This document shows positions 12,335 through 23,186 of a stretch of 64,000 nt of DNA, in pieces; the stretch's first letter is position 1, and every line of letters begins with the position of its first letter. The position numbers and the translations under genes are program-made. The stretch is from Sisyra terminalis (lineage: Eukaryota > Arthropoda > Insecta > Neuroptera > Sisyridae): assembly GCA_958496175.1 (NCBI GenBank), contig OY292275.1, forward strand, positions 38,579,701-38,643,700. Direction: 5' to 3'. The notes below the pieces were generated by a model. That model was given only the letters and a program-made list of their open reading frames with translations, did not search any database and was not told the origin of the DNA.

Positions 12335-12822
12335 CAGTAGCGTAGCTGCAGGGAAGCAACTGAAAGCAATGCTTTCGGTCCCCCGGCTGTAGAAGACCTC
12401 TTTAAGAATTTATTTATCTATTATTAATATTTAAGAACTTCTCTTAGCTAATAAACTTTTTTTTAACAAAAAAAAAAATACTTTGCTTAAATATATTAGT
12501 AAATCATATCATAATAACAATATTTTCGGTAAGTCGAGATTTTATTACGCTTAATGACAAAGGTTCCTAATTTTTTTTCGGTTCCTGGCGCCCTTAATGT
12601 AACAGAACATTTTTCTGCGGCGGAAAGACTACATTATGAGCTTATCAATAGATTTATGGAAAATGAAATTTCTTATTTCCTATTTCTTTTAGTTTGTTTA
12701 TATTTTATTATTAACTAAGGTTAAAAATTATTATTTTTTTTTTGTATAAACAGTTGAAATGTTAGTAGTGACCTCGTAGTTCCAATATATTTATAAACCT
12801 AAAAAATCTAGTTACGCCACTG
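12335..12822. mobile_element. Probable non-autonomous hAT element, 488 bp
   Basis: The left end reads CAGTAGCGTAGCTGCAGG and the right end, read on the minus strand, CAGTGGCGTAACTAGATT. These are imperfect terminal inverted repeats of the hAT CAGTGGCGTA type. Flanking 8-mers (TGCTTCTT and TTTCTCAT) do not match, so the target duplication has decayed or an end is misplaced. No ORF is present. Confidence 0.5.
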
Positions 12823-13789
12823 TTTCTCATAATACGCTTAAAGAAGTATAGCTCCAGTAAATTAATAAAAATTCGCCCTGAAATCGTTTACATTACAACG
12901 TGTGCCAAGTGACTCATTCAAAATTTAAGTAAGGCACTTAGGTTTGAGATAATAGTTTAAAGATTTCACAAATAAAGATTTCTTTTATTGAATGAAAAGA
13001 AGACAATCTTCCATAGACAAAATTGATCTTCTTCAATTGATGAACTTTCACTTTAATTTATAGTTTCTAAACGATTATTGTAAATGGTGTGTGACCCATA
13101 GTGGGTAGGGTGTAAATTTTCGCTAACGATTTTCTTTTAATTGTGAGAATTTGTTCTATATTTATTATAATAAGCTAATTTTTTATACTCGTATTCCAAT
13201 AAAAGGTGGATTGGTATTGAATGATAGAAAGACGATTGAAAACAATCAAAAGAACAGAAAAAATATAAACTTTGGCCTGCTGAAGTAAAGAATAATTTTT
13301 CACTTGAAGGATTTCTCTTGGAACAAAGTAACAAAGTATAATCTCGGGTAAGTTAAACCAACCATATAGTAGAAAAACCGGAAAATGTTGTAAGTTTTGA
13401 TAGTCCAGTAATGTTTTTTTCTATTTTTTTTATCTGTTTATTTATCTATTACCAGTAGATTTGTTTTTAGTCGTCGAGGATTGGGGTGTTTTTAAAAATG
13501 TTCATGGTATCTGGAGTTTTTAAATATTATTAAATTTCAGCATTCAAATAAGTTTATTAAAATGAAATATTTACTTTCGGCAACTGAAAAAGATGTTACG
13601 ACAGTGGCTTAATATTTTTCTTATATAATTCCTTTCTTAAAAAATTGTACTTCTTAATATTTGTACTGCAATATTAGTAAATGGAAAAACTTATTTCTTA
13701 AAAACTCCTTTTTTTGTCTAAGTAAAAATATTTATAAGAAATTAATCTTTATGTTCAATTTTTATATTCAATCACAAAAGTAAGAAATA
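12823..13789. other. AT-rich sequence, nothing recognised
   Basis: A 65-codon minus ORF (13137-13334) lacks any motif. No repeats were recognised. Confidence 0.5.
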
Positions 13790-13963
13790 AGCCCACTAGT
13801 AGTCTAGGGGTCAAGATGACTGCTCCAAAACTGGTAGGTGTTGGGTGTGATCCTCGTAACGAACGAATTTTCAATATTTCTTAATTTATGGATTTTGATT
13901 AACCCTAGAGTCGCTAAAGACCTCGGTGGTTATAAAACCACAATAAATAACGATTAAAAAAAG
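13790..13963 (+). mobile_element. tRNA-derived SINE copy (family copy 4)
   Basis: It begins GCCCACTAGTAG, has AAACTGGTAGGT and a degenerate B box (GTGTGATCCTCGTAACGA), then TTTTCAATATTTC. The tail is AACCCTAGAGTCGCTAAAGA with GGTTATAAAACCAC, ending in an A-run. Order and wording match the other copies closely. Confidence 0.75.
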
Positions 13964-14169
13964 TGAGTAATATACGTTTATAAATACTTTAATGGACAAG
14001 TCATGTGAATAATTGCTTTTAAAATAATTTTACAAAAATTCTACTGTTACAATGTATTATTATCAACTCAACAGTCCTAATATATTTGAGGATAAATCGA
14101 AAAAAGTAAATGAAAAAAAAAAACAAACTGACAGTGGTTTTTAATCCCCTAGTTTATAAGTTATAATCT

Positions 14170-14440
14170 AAAGTTCTAGTAGTACCCGTTGCAAAGGAAG
14201 AAATCGTTTTGGGGGTTATGGGAGTTCTGGATCACGCGATTATCGCCAATAATAATGTAACAGCGGTAATAGAGGTGGTAGTATGTCTCGAAATTCTCAC
14301 CAAGACGGTGATTACGGTAGATTTGCTGTTCCGGAACGTTATACAAGCGACGGTGTTAACTATGGAGGCAATTATTCAAATTGAGACAGTGGCGGATGTC
14401 CAGAATTGCGCGTCTAGGAAAGTGCAAATTCTGAAATGAA
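14170..14440 (+). pseudogene. Relic of a DDX3/belle-like DEAD-box helicase C-terminal tail
   Basis: In one plus frame the sequence gives NRFGGYGSSGSRDYRQ, then two stops, then RGGSMSRN and NYGGNYSN followed by another stop. Glycine/arginine-rich tails with SRDYRQ followed by GGNY near the end are characteristic of DDX3/PL10/belle RNA helicases. The helicase core is absent, so this looks like a truncated, decayed retrocopy or duplicated 3' exon. An alternative-frame 76-codon ORF over the same bases is a shadow. Other RGG-box proteins remain possible. Confidence 0.45.
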
Positions 14441-14784
14441 GTCAACATAAAAATGAATGTTCTTCCCTCAAAGAATTGAATTAAAACGTAAATATATATA
14501 AATATTGCTTAGATTTTAAAAACAAATAAGAGTTGATGATTGAATTTCAATTTCTGAATATTGACACGGGTTTAAAAGGTTCTCAATCGGTATGGAACTG
14601 TTTAAATTAAAATGTTAGAATTTGTTGCGATCTTCAATTTTTAACTATCGTTCCCCGGTCTTAAACTTTTGAGTTAATTGCTTATGAGATATTATTTAGA
14701 TTTGAAGAAATTCAGAAAGTTAATTTGGATTGAGTCGCTTCTAGTTAAATTTTACTTCACTATAGGTATCTACTGTATTTAATT

Positions 14785-15033
14785 TTGTTTCATTTAGAGC
14801 CAGTGTTTTCACATCTAGATAATGACATTTATTTTGAGAAAAAATTTTATCCGGATTATAGAGAAAACATGTGTATTGTAACTAAGGATAGTGATCCATA
14901 CAAAGTCGCCGTTCATGGCGTCAACGCCATATATCGATTAACCGAGACTAGGCCACTAACGTTCGGCCAAGCATTAACCATTTTTAATGTACCATATCTG
15001 GTTAACCGCCAGCAGCCGTTTAATCATACGTAA
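14785..15033 (+). other. Exon-like ORF of unknown identity
   Basis: An 82-codon open frame has codon usage and amino-acid balance more like real protein than its surroundings (for example KKFYPDYRENMCIV and VAVHGVNAIYRL). A pyrimidine-rich acceptor (TTTCATTTAG) ends at about 14799, and a possible donor (GTAAAA) lies near 15031, just at the stop. It could be an internal exon of an unrecognised gene, or a fragment of an element or duplicated gene. I could not assign a family. It has no initiator ATG. Confidence 0.35.
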
Positions 15034-16497
15034 AAACTGCATGTGATTAACAGTCATTAATATTGATACGTGTAAAAATTATCTCATAGATACATTTTAT
15101 TCGTCTCTTAAATACTATCTTATGGATATGATCTACCTAATCATGAGTGAAAATACCGGTCCTTAAATAACTCCATAATAAGGAGTAAAAGTAAAATTTA
15201 GGAAATTTATCTTAAAGCCTAGTTTAATTAGTTGTTTGGAAATACGTTGAAAAGATTTATAATTCCAAAAAAAATCTAATGCTAAAGATGAAAGTAAATA
15301 TTGATCATGTGTTATTGTGATTTTCTTCGATAAATGATTTCAATTATCTTTTGGTGATAAAATTAAGTGGAGAAATCTTCAAAAATTGACTCATCATTTT
15401 TGGTTCTTAAAAAGGAAAGTACTTTTAGCCGTAAAATGGCTATTAAATTGATTAACCTTAAATAGCATCAATTTTGTTTTGTTATTAAGTTTGAACGTTC
15501 AAGTTTAAGTCGCTGGAAATAATTTATTTTCTACCTTGTTTAGACGATGTGCGGTTGAGAAAGAGCCGATAGAAACGAAAATGCATTTCACCTATAGCCT
15601 TCTACATGTGGTCAATGCTTTCATCGGAATAAAATGATATGAACCGTACAAGGTTTGGCCACGACAAAGTAATTGAACGCGCTATAAGCGTAATGGGCTT
15701 TCCCGGTTTTATTACAGCAAAATGTTATAGTATAGGTATAACTACTAGTTGGTATTATACTTACCTTATCCAAGGCAAATTATAAATTTTTGAGATCATT
15801 TGCTAAATGCTTTTTTAACAAGATGAAACGACGGACACAATATTGACAAAAACTCGGTAAATTTTCTTTTAAAAACATTTATTGATCACTGAAAAAAATA
15901 CAGAAAAAATCAGCTTAAGTAAAATATAAATAATGCTGGCTCTAGAAGTTATAGAACCAATATTAAGTTGAGTAAAGGAACCTTTCTTTAAACCATCCAT
16001 ATAATTTTGGTAACTCGTTTCCTTTTAGTCGATAGGTGGTCGCGAGGGATACAAGAGACCGCCTTATTCGCCTTTTCGAAAGCTAAAGGAGTGAAATGAA
16101 TCAAATCTTTTCGTTTAAATTAATTTTCAGTTTTTTTTAAGTCAATATTGAAATTCTGAAGAGTTGTATGTTTGGTAAACTAAACTCCACATATCTTGAA
16201 ATATTTGGTTCTTCGATGCTTCACACCTTCAGGTGTATGATATTGAAGCAACATTAATTTGTAACCTAAATATATTGAAAATGTAACTAAAAGACTGTTT
16301 AGAGTCACCAAGATTTAAACTTTAGTTGAAAAATGTAACTATTGTTGTAAAAGATTAAAAAAATTATGTTTTGTCTAAGATTGCCTAAGATGCATACCCG
16401 AAACATTGATGAATTTTTCTTTTGCCAAGCGGTGAAAATTAAGCTTTATTTAGTATGTTCGTTTATCCTTGTATTATAGTTATTTTATTAGGTAAAT
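15034..16497. other. AT-rich sequence, nothing recognised
   Basis: No ORF above 60 codons and no recognised repeat. Confidence 0.5.
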
Positions 16498-16501
16498 GTA
16501 T

Positions 16502-16935
16502 TGTAACGTGACGTCTCAAAACTGTATTGAGATGGCGTTTATTCGTTCTTTTAATTTCTTTTGGAAATAAATAATCACTTTCACACTTAACAATCACTTT
16601 TTTATTGCACTTGTATACACTTTTTATTATACAATTACACTTGTCAAAACAATCACTTAAATGACAATAATCACTTTAAAATCGAAATCACAATAAAAAG
16701 CGCTTTGTAATCGCTTTGCTGTAACGGAAATTCAAAGAGAACTTCGATGCAGAACTCCCTACTGTTTTGAACTGAGCGCCTTATATATCCGCAACCCAAC
16801 ATTCCAGAATAATCTCCAAGGTTCGCTAATGTTCGAGAACCTTCTACGTTGGCGGGAGAGAGATAAAAGTCACTCAGCCACTCGCGTACCGGCGTGGCAC
16901 AAAGAGAGAGACAGACATTGTCCCTTTCCGTTACA
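16502..16935 (-). mobile_element. Solo LTR, minus orientation, with heat-shock-element array
   Basis: The 434-bp unit starts TG and ends CA with short inverted ends (TGTAACG and CGTTACA). It is flanked by a perfect 4-bp duplication, GTAT at 16498-16501 and 16936-16939, typical of Gypsy-type LTRs. Read on the minus strand, the order fits an LTR. First comes a GC-richer upstream region, then the heat-shock-element array (16802-16844) and a TATA box (ATATATAA, 16788-16781). ACAGT lies 24 nt further on, and AATAAA signals lie near 16610-16630. The distal part has eight AAGTG repeats (16564-16680). No internal coding region is attached, so it is a solo LTR. A MITE carrying a captured heat-shock promoter is the main alternative. 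Confidence 0.6.
16802..16844 (-). promoter_or_regulatory. Extended heat-shock element (nine alternating units)
   Basis: Heat shock factor binds alternating TTC and GAA triplets every 5 bp. Here nine slots stand in strict 5-bp phase: TTC 16802, GAA 16807, ATC 16812, CAA 16817, TTC 16822, TAA 16827, TTC 16832, GAA 16837 and TTC 16842. Six are perfect and three differ by one base. The last three form TTCGAGAACCTTC, a perfect trimeric site. On the minus strand the array lies just upstream of a TATA box, where a promoter element should be. Confidence 0.7.
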
Positions 16936-16939
16936 GTAT

Positions 16940-19629
16940 TATTGCAGAATGAAATTTTGAAGAAAAGTGTTTTCTAGGAATTGCTACTCTAGGACATAAA
17001 CAAACTTCTAAAATTTTATGCGGATTAAAATTGGAATAGGCATTTTAGCGATGCTTAAAATACGGTACGAATTGTTGTCATTTTAATAAAATGTATCGTA
17101 AAGAGCATAATTTATTTAATTTCTTAATAAAATCAGTTTATATTTAATTAAAAAAATTTTACTAAAATCTTATTTTTTTGAAGTTTGAACTTGAGCTTAG
17201 AAACATTTGATAATTGGTGGCAACTCTGTGACGTCACACCTAAGTAGATAGAATTTCTTTTGCATTTCCTATTGTTAATCGGTTGATTTACGTATAAATT
17301 ACTATTAATGTTTTACCTCTATCTTACAAATTTCAAAGTAAGATAGTAATTACGATATTCTGTGTATCAAAATGGTAAAAAAAATGAGTAAGCTGAGTAG
17401 AAATTTACTTTAAATAAGCGTATTATACAATTTTTCAAAAATAATCACCATTTTTATGCAGTGGAACTTAAAAGTGTGAAAACGGCAGCGGAAGTACCTA
17501 TTATTAATTTACAGTTGCTTCATTTAAAAAAGCAAGTAGATAGAAATATTTCAAAAGTACTATTGTTGTGGATAGATTTCAAATAATGCCTACATCAAAA
17601 TAATCTTCATTTATGAGCCGCTTAAAGCCAAAGTGGTGTAAGTCACATAATTGTGATTCGAAGATATAATAACTTTTACCTAAGGAACTAAAGAAAAATC
17701 CCATGTAGGAGGTGTTTTGGTTTGCTGTCATAATAATGCCCTATCGGTATAATAATGACGCTTTAACGTTCTTTACTTTTCCAATAAACAGCTCATTACT
17801 CAAGAAATTGTCTCAGCTAATAAATAAAAGCGAAAAATTCAAATTTATGACTTACATCACTTTGGTCTTAAACCTTTGGTTCATATATTGCATATACATC
17901 CATTTGAGTTATTTGATATGCAATGAGGGTCTCTATGAGCTAAACTTTTTTTTGCATTTTAGGATTCATTGGAACAGGAATAAATAGCTTTTCCGGGATT
18001 ATTATCAGTTGCACATTGTGGTACTACGGCCTACACACCACTTATATGCCATTATTAGTGTTACAAATTCCAATAATTATATAAACGTGTTTTCAGTCGA
18101 TCATTGTTTACTTTGGTGTGACATCATCTCCGTCATGTTGAAAACTTCTTTGAGAATAACTATGAAATAAAAGTTTCGAATAATTCCTTAAATTGTATTT
18201 CCAATTATTTGTTCATTGATGGCTTTTAAATACTGAACATTATAATGTTCAAAAAGTTTGTAAATTAAAATAAATTTATAGAAGTGTAAGTTAGGGAACG
18301 CTTTATTAAGTTTGGGTTGAAATATAACAATGAAACCTGTATAAACCAGATTATATTAATGAAAACTTGGTTGTTTAAAGTATAAAAGAAATTAAAAAAA
18401 AATATGTTTCTCTAATTAAGTAAATTGACAGGAATACGAAACCGTTATGCCATTTAAAAGTAATTTTAGCTGAAGAGATGAATTTACGAATGCTTCAGTT
18501 AATAGTTAACAAGTCTAGTTCCATATTATAAATTCTCTCAGACTTTTTGAATAGCAGTTATCGAATAAATTGTGATTTAAAAACTTTTGTGCCAAACGTA
18601 AATCACAATATTTCGTGACATTTATTCTAAATAAATCAGGAGATGTTTGCAAAGTCATGAGAAAAATAAAGAATTATTCCATCAGTATCAATATGTTTAG
18701 CGTTTCTTTTTCACTTCAAGTGAAGGCCAATGATGCAAGCGATGTAAACCGAATTTTTCACATGAATCGCTATTTTATGTAGTCTTACATAAACAGATTT
18801 AAAAAGAAATTTATAATTCTACATAAAGTTCGGTATGTTTTCAAAATGTATGTAGAATAACTGCGAGCCACTACTTTATGGGTGTTCACGAAACTTTACG
18901 ATAAGAATATAAAAAATAAGAAAAGGTAAAAAAGGGAACCTGTGCTTATCTAAGTTTAATGTTAGATAAAGTTTTCCTACTCACAAACATAGAAAGTGAA
19001 AAATATTTTTGTTGAATTTTGTGGCCAATTTTATTTTTCTTCAATGTTCCGAAAAAAAATATGTTTTTACTGCATCAAAAAAGTTAATAATTTTTTCTAA
19101 CGTAAATAGAAAAGCAATTTCGAAGAATAACAGAAGACAGTTCGTTTTCGTTTTCGTTAGTTTCATTGATTAAATGGAAATCGGTTTGTTTGTGTGGACT
19201 ACGAATAAAGTTTTTGGTGAAAATTATAAAAATAAAATCAATAAGATATAACATTAAAATTTATAAGCTAAGTTTTCAGGCGACTGTAGAAACGTCGTTC
19301 GTATTTAATTAATTCTCAACGTTGCTTATTTCGTTCTGTATTTACATTTAAAGCTTTGAAAAGTAATTTTTAAGCTCTAAAAATTTTGCATCTTATTTAA
19401 TAAAAAAAGTGTAATAATTAACACATTTCTAATTTAAATAATTTACTAATTGAATTAATTTTAAAAATGCATCGCTATATTTTTTAATTCATAAATTAAT
19501 TCAACAAATTAACTGAGCGAAAAACAACTTCTTTTGTATTTAGTTTTTTAAACTTACGACCTATTAGCGACATCAAAAAGCGACGTTAATTGTGTTTAAT
19601 CTAATCCACTTTTTATTTTTTTTCTAGTT
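16940..19629. other. AT-rich sequence, no recognised gene
   Basis: One 91-codon ORF (17712-17987) is hydrophobic but low-complexity and has no recognisable motif. No repeats were recognised. Confidence 0.5.
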
Positions 19630-20424
19630 GTGATTCTAAAGGCTTATTGTGTTTCCTGGGTCCTATTTCCTATATATCCTATTTCCCCTAGTTAAGACCG
19701 AGTAGTTGGGTTAATCTCAGTGACTAGTATACTAAATATGTGTGTTCCGACTATTTCAGCTCCAGGGTTTGTTACTCCTAGTTCCTTGTATTTCTATATA
19801 AATTCAGAGTGTTGCATTCCCATAGGACGTGAGAAGCTTTTTTATCCTCTGGAAAAATCTGCATGTTGGATCACCCACATGCAATCCAATTATATGTAGA
19901 TGCTTCTTCAGTTCGCAGTAGTCGATTATTCGATTCGTTACCAGTCTGACGTGTTTTCCTGTTAGATGAAATATTTCAGTAATTAGGTTCAAAGATAGTT
20001 TTCTTATCATTCTTTTACTGTGTTTTTGTCTGGTGGTGTTCTTCCATAATGTGCAGTAATTTTATGATCCCATTCTTTGGTGGTATTTTTTATTACCGAT
20101 TTTGCGATACCAAGCACGGGTAGTGAACCTGTGAATAGTTCCCCGAATTCTTGACGTACAAGAACATCAGCCATTTCATACTTTTGAAGTCTTTGTGATC
20201 AGGCACTCATCTCAAGTTGACCTTGTTTCTGGTGGTCAGGTTTGTAAGGGTTTCCTTACACTCCCAGATCAATTTGGAACTGACCTATGGCTTTGCTAGT
20301 GCGTTCAATATAACCTGACTATTAGTGAATATGGGGATCATGCTGTTTTTAACGTACATCCTCAGAAATTCCCGTGCGTTTTATGCTGGGTGTACAGCTT
20401 CAAGTGATAATTCGCTAGTCTTTT
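19630..20424 (-). pseudogene. Non-LTR retrotransposon remnant (RNase H and C-terminal region)
   Basis: Minus-strand frames read, in order, IFTNSQVILNAL (RNase H strand with an SDSQ-like motif), GSLPVLGIAKSVIKN, then ELKKHLHIIGL with a DPTCRFF motif. The last two match the usual LKKHLHxxGL and DPTCRxC features at the C-terminus of Jockey-clade insect retrotransposons. The 3' end near 19630-19800 contains a GEIGYIGNRTQE-like terminus that recurs at 49165-49335. Many stops and frame changes show it is dead. Confidence 0.6.
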
Positions 20425-20560
20425 ACACGATCGCATCATCGTGTGGGGGATCTTCCTCGACTATGTTTACCTTCCACTTTCCTTTCACCTATTAGTAGTT
20501 CCATTTCTCCGGTTCTCTTAGCCATTAGACCGAAGTACCGCAATATGCCTTGTTTATTAT
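20425..20560 (-). pseudogene. Non-LTR retrotransposon RT C-terminal fragment
   Basis: The minus strand reads ILRYFGLMAKRTGEMELL, then GERKVEGKHSRGRSPTR. This matches the GHIxRR/VEGKxxRGRxPTRW end of non-LTR reverse transcriptases and is closely similar to the plus-strand fragment at 8850. It abuts the RNase H remnant at 19630-20424 in the same orientation, so both may belong to one old insertion. Confidence 0.6.
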
Positions 20561-23000
20561 ATTTTGTTCTTCCAAGATGGATTTATTTGTTCTTTTTTCC
20601 GTCCATGAAACTTTTAGCAAAAATTTTGAGAAAACCACGAAGCTCTTTCTTTTGTTCCACGAAGACCAACAAAGTCCATTGTAAGCTCTAGAAAATTGTC
20701 CATTAATCCTTTAATCTACTTATCTCTTGTTACTGGTCTTACCAGTTTGGGGTTAACCCATCTCTTCTCTTGGTCTTTCCAATTCAATTATAGTATAATT
20801 GAAATGTCTCCTTATAAGTGTAGTTTATGAATTTTTGTAATAAAAGTTTGAAGTATTAATTTAAGAAAAACAAACTTGCAAGAAACTGTATTAAAACAAA
20901 AATCGAAAGCCATGAGAAAATTTAATTAATTTATGTAAATTGCATACCTACAAAAGTATTGATAAATTTTGGAATTTGGTTCTTAGGTGCTGTCTAATTG
21001 AAAATTACGATACCTATTTCTGTACGTTTGCTGATAAATTAGATTTTATTTGTGAAAAGATAAAAAAAATCGTTGATTTACAAAACTGATATTTCAATTA
21101 GGTACGTGTTGAATCGCGTGCGGTTACTTAAATATTAGAAAATGTATTAAAATAATTGGTCGGAGTAATATTTATAGTTCTGAATCCATAATAAACATAA
21201 AATTTCAGGAGTCATAAACTTAGTTTTAGTGTGAATTTAATGATGGAAATAATGAATATTAAACCAATAGAAAAACTTCATAAAATGAAGTTTATTTGGT
21301 TTTGTCGAGAAAGTTGCAGTATTGTAGTTTGTTTCTCTAGCAGGTTATCGAATTGGATTACCTTGAAGAAAATGTATTTGTTGGGGTGGAAGGCGGATCT
21401 TTTCGGCACCAATAACAATTTATTATAGTTGGGGAACTAATGAGTTCGTGTTTGTGCAATTTTATGAGCGCTTGGATTATCGATTTCTACTTACGGCATT
21501 GTTTTTGACCTCCGGTAGTTTCAACCGTTTTCGTATGACAAGATAACAATAACGATATCAGTTCTATCTTTAAATCAATTCGTACCAATTAATATCAATA
21601 ATTTATGATAGCCAAAAAAATTGATGAAAGAAACCGATGAAAACGTTCCAAATAACGTAGCCAATATCTGCAGGTCAAATCGACAAAAAAAAAATCTAAA
21701 ATCGTGAGCTGTACATTTACTAGATTCGAATCAAATCATTTTATGAATGTAAAAAATCATGCTTTTATTCGATTCATTGTGCAAAATGATGCCTACACCT
21801 ATATTTATTCAACCGAGAAAAAGTTGTAGAAAATAACCATTAATCTTGCTTTTTTGATTTAAGATATAGTTTGGTATGGAATCATAGAAAACGTTCATTG
21901 TTCTTTTATTTAAAGCAACGTCAATGGCCGTGGTTTGCTTGAGTCGACGGTAACTGCCTATAAAGAAAGTTTCAATTGAAAGAAAAGTTCAGTTTAAAAG
22001 AAACTTTACTGATAGCAGAAAACTCTCATTAACAGACAATATTTTCAACATAAAACGAACAAATAAACGCTGAAAAAGCATTCCTTTTTATATATTTTCT
22101 CATATTAAAAACAAAAACCTTAAAATTCCGTATTTATCAGACACGGCACAAACCATTTTTTCATTATCTCCTCATAAATTAAAAAAATATATTTTTTATT
22201 TCTTGAATGAAACAAATATCTACATTTTCACAAATATAGGTATCTTATTGTTCTTGCGATCGTTAAGCTTTAACGTAGCATTATTTCACTAAAAAAGTGA
22301 AAATATAATTTTCATTGCTTCTTTATAAAATTAATTATTAGGGCTTTGTAAGCTGTAAAAAAAAGGTGAAAATTCGTACTTTTTTGAGCTTAAAGTAAAT
22401 TGTCTTGGTTCTTTTATTTATGGAGAACAAAGAATGAATAAAAAGATAATGCAGATTTACTAAACAATTATGGTATGAAAATATATTTCAATTCATTCTT
22501 GTTTTTTGTAGCCCCGTTGTAGTAATGTGAGATTCTTTATTATATCTATTTATTATAAGTTGTAGAAATTGCATAGGTATATACTTCTTGCTTACTAAGA
22601 GCATAAATACGCTCATTCCTTCTCCTGTGAATTTTATTCTCAAATACTTCTATGGTTATTGTATTTTATCCTTACAAGATTGAATTCTCGAAATATTTTA
22701 AATAATTGCAAGTAAATTTAACAAATAGCTGCATAGATTTAAATATTCATTTCTTAATTTTTTAACATTTCCCTTACGGTAATAAAAATAGATCGTATAA
22801 TTCGGTGATATGTATTTACTTCAACTATTATAAATAAAATAGTTCAAATTTTGAATCATTTGAATGTTTTTAAATATTGTTTCAATTGGATAATTTTTTA
22901 AGTTGATATGCATAAATTATTATCGTTATTATAATTATTAATAATTATATTTGTAAGAAATAGGTGATAAAACTCAGATCCCTGTTTTATATTAAATTAA
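20561..23000. other. AT-rich sequence, no recognised gene
   Basis: The first 200 bp may still be decayed retrotransposon. Beyond that only short motif-free ORFs are present. Confidence 0.45.
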
Positions 23001-23186
23001 CGAAGAAAACTCAGTTTTTTAAGATCCTTTTTTTTTTAATAATAATCCAAGCTTAAGTGAAGTCGGTTGATGTGACAGAAATTTTAGAAGTCTTCCAGAT
23101 GATGTAGGTTTTTGGTACCAATCCGTGATTAATTTATCTTCAGGTAACCTTAAATAACGGACCTGAAAAAACCTGAGTTTTCTTCT
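23001..23186. mobile_element. Foldback MITE flanked by TTAA
   Basis: GAAGAAAACTCAG at 23002-23014 is perfectly inverted at 23173-23185, and the pairing extends imperfectly about 10 bp further inward. Both ends are bordered, one base out, by TTAA (22997-23000 and 23187-23190), the target of piggyBac-type elements. The same end sequence occurs once at 9449-9461, also next to TTAA. It has no coding capacity. AT-rich surroundings make TTAA a weak signal on its own. Confidence 0.45.
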
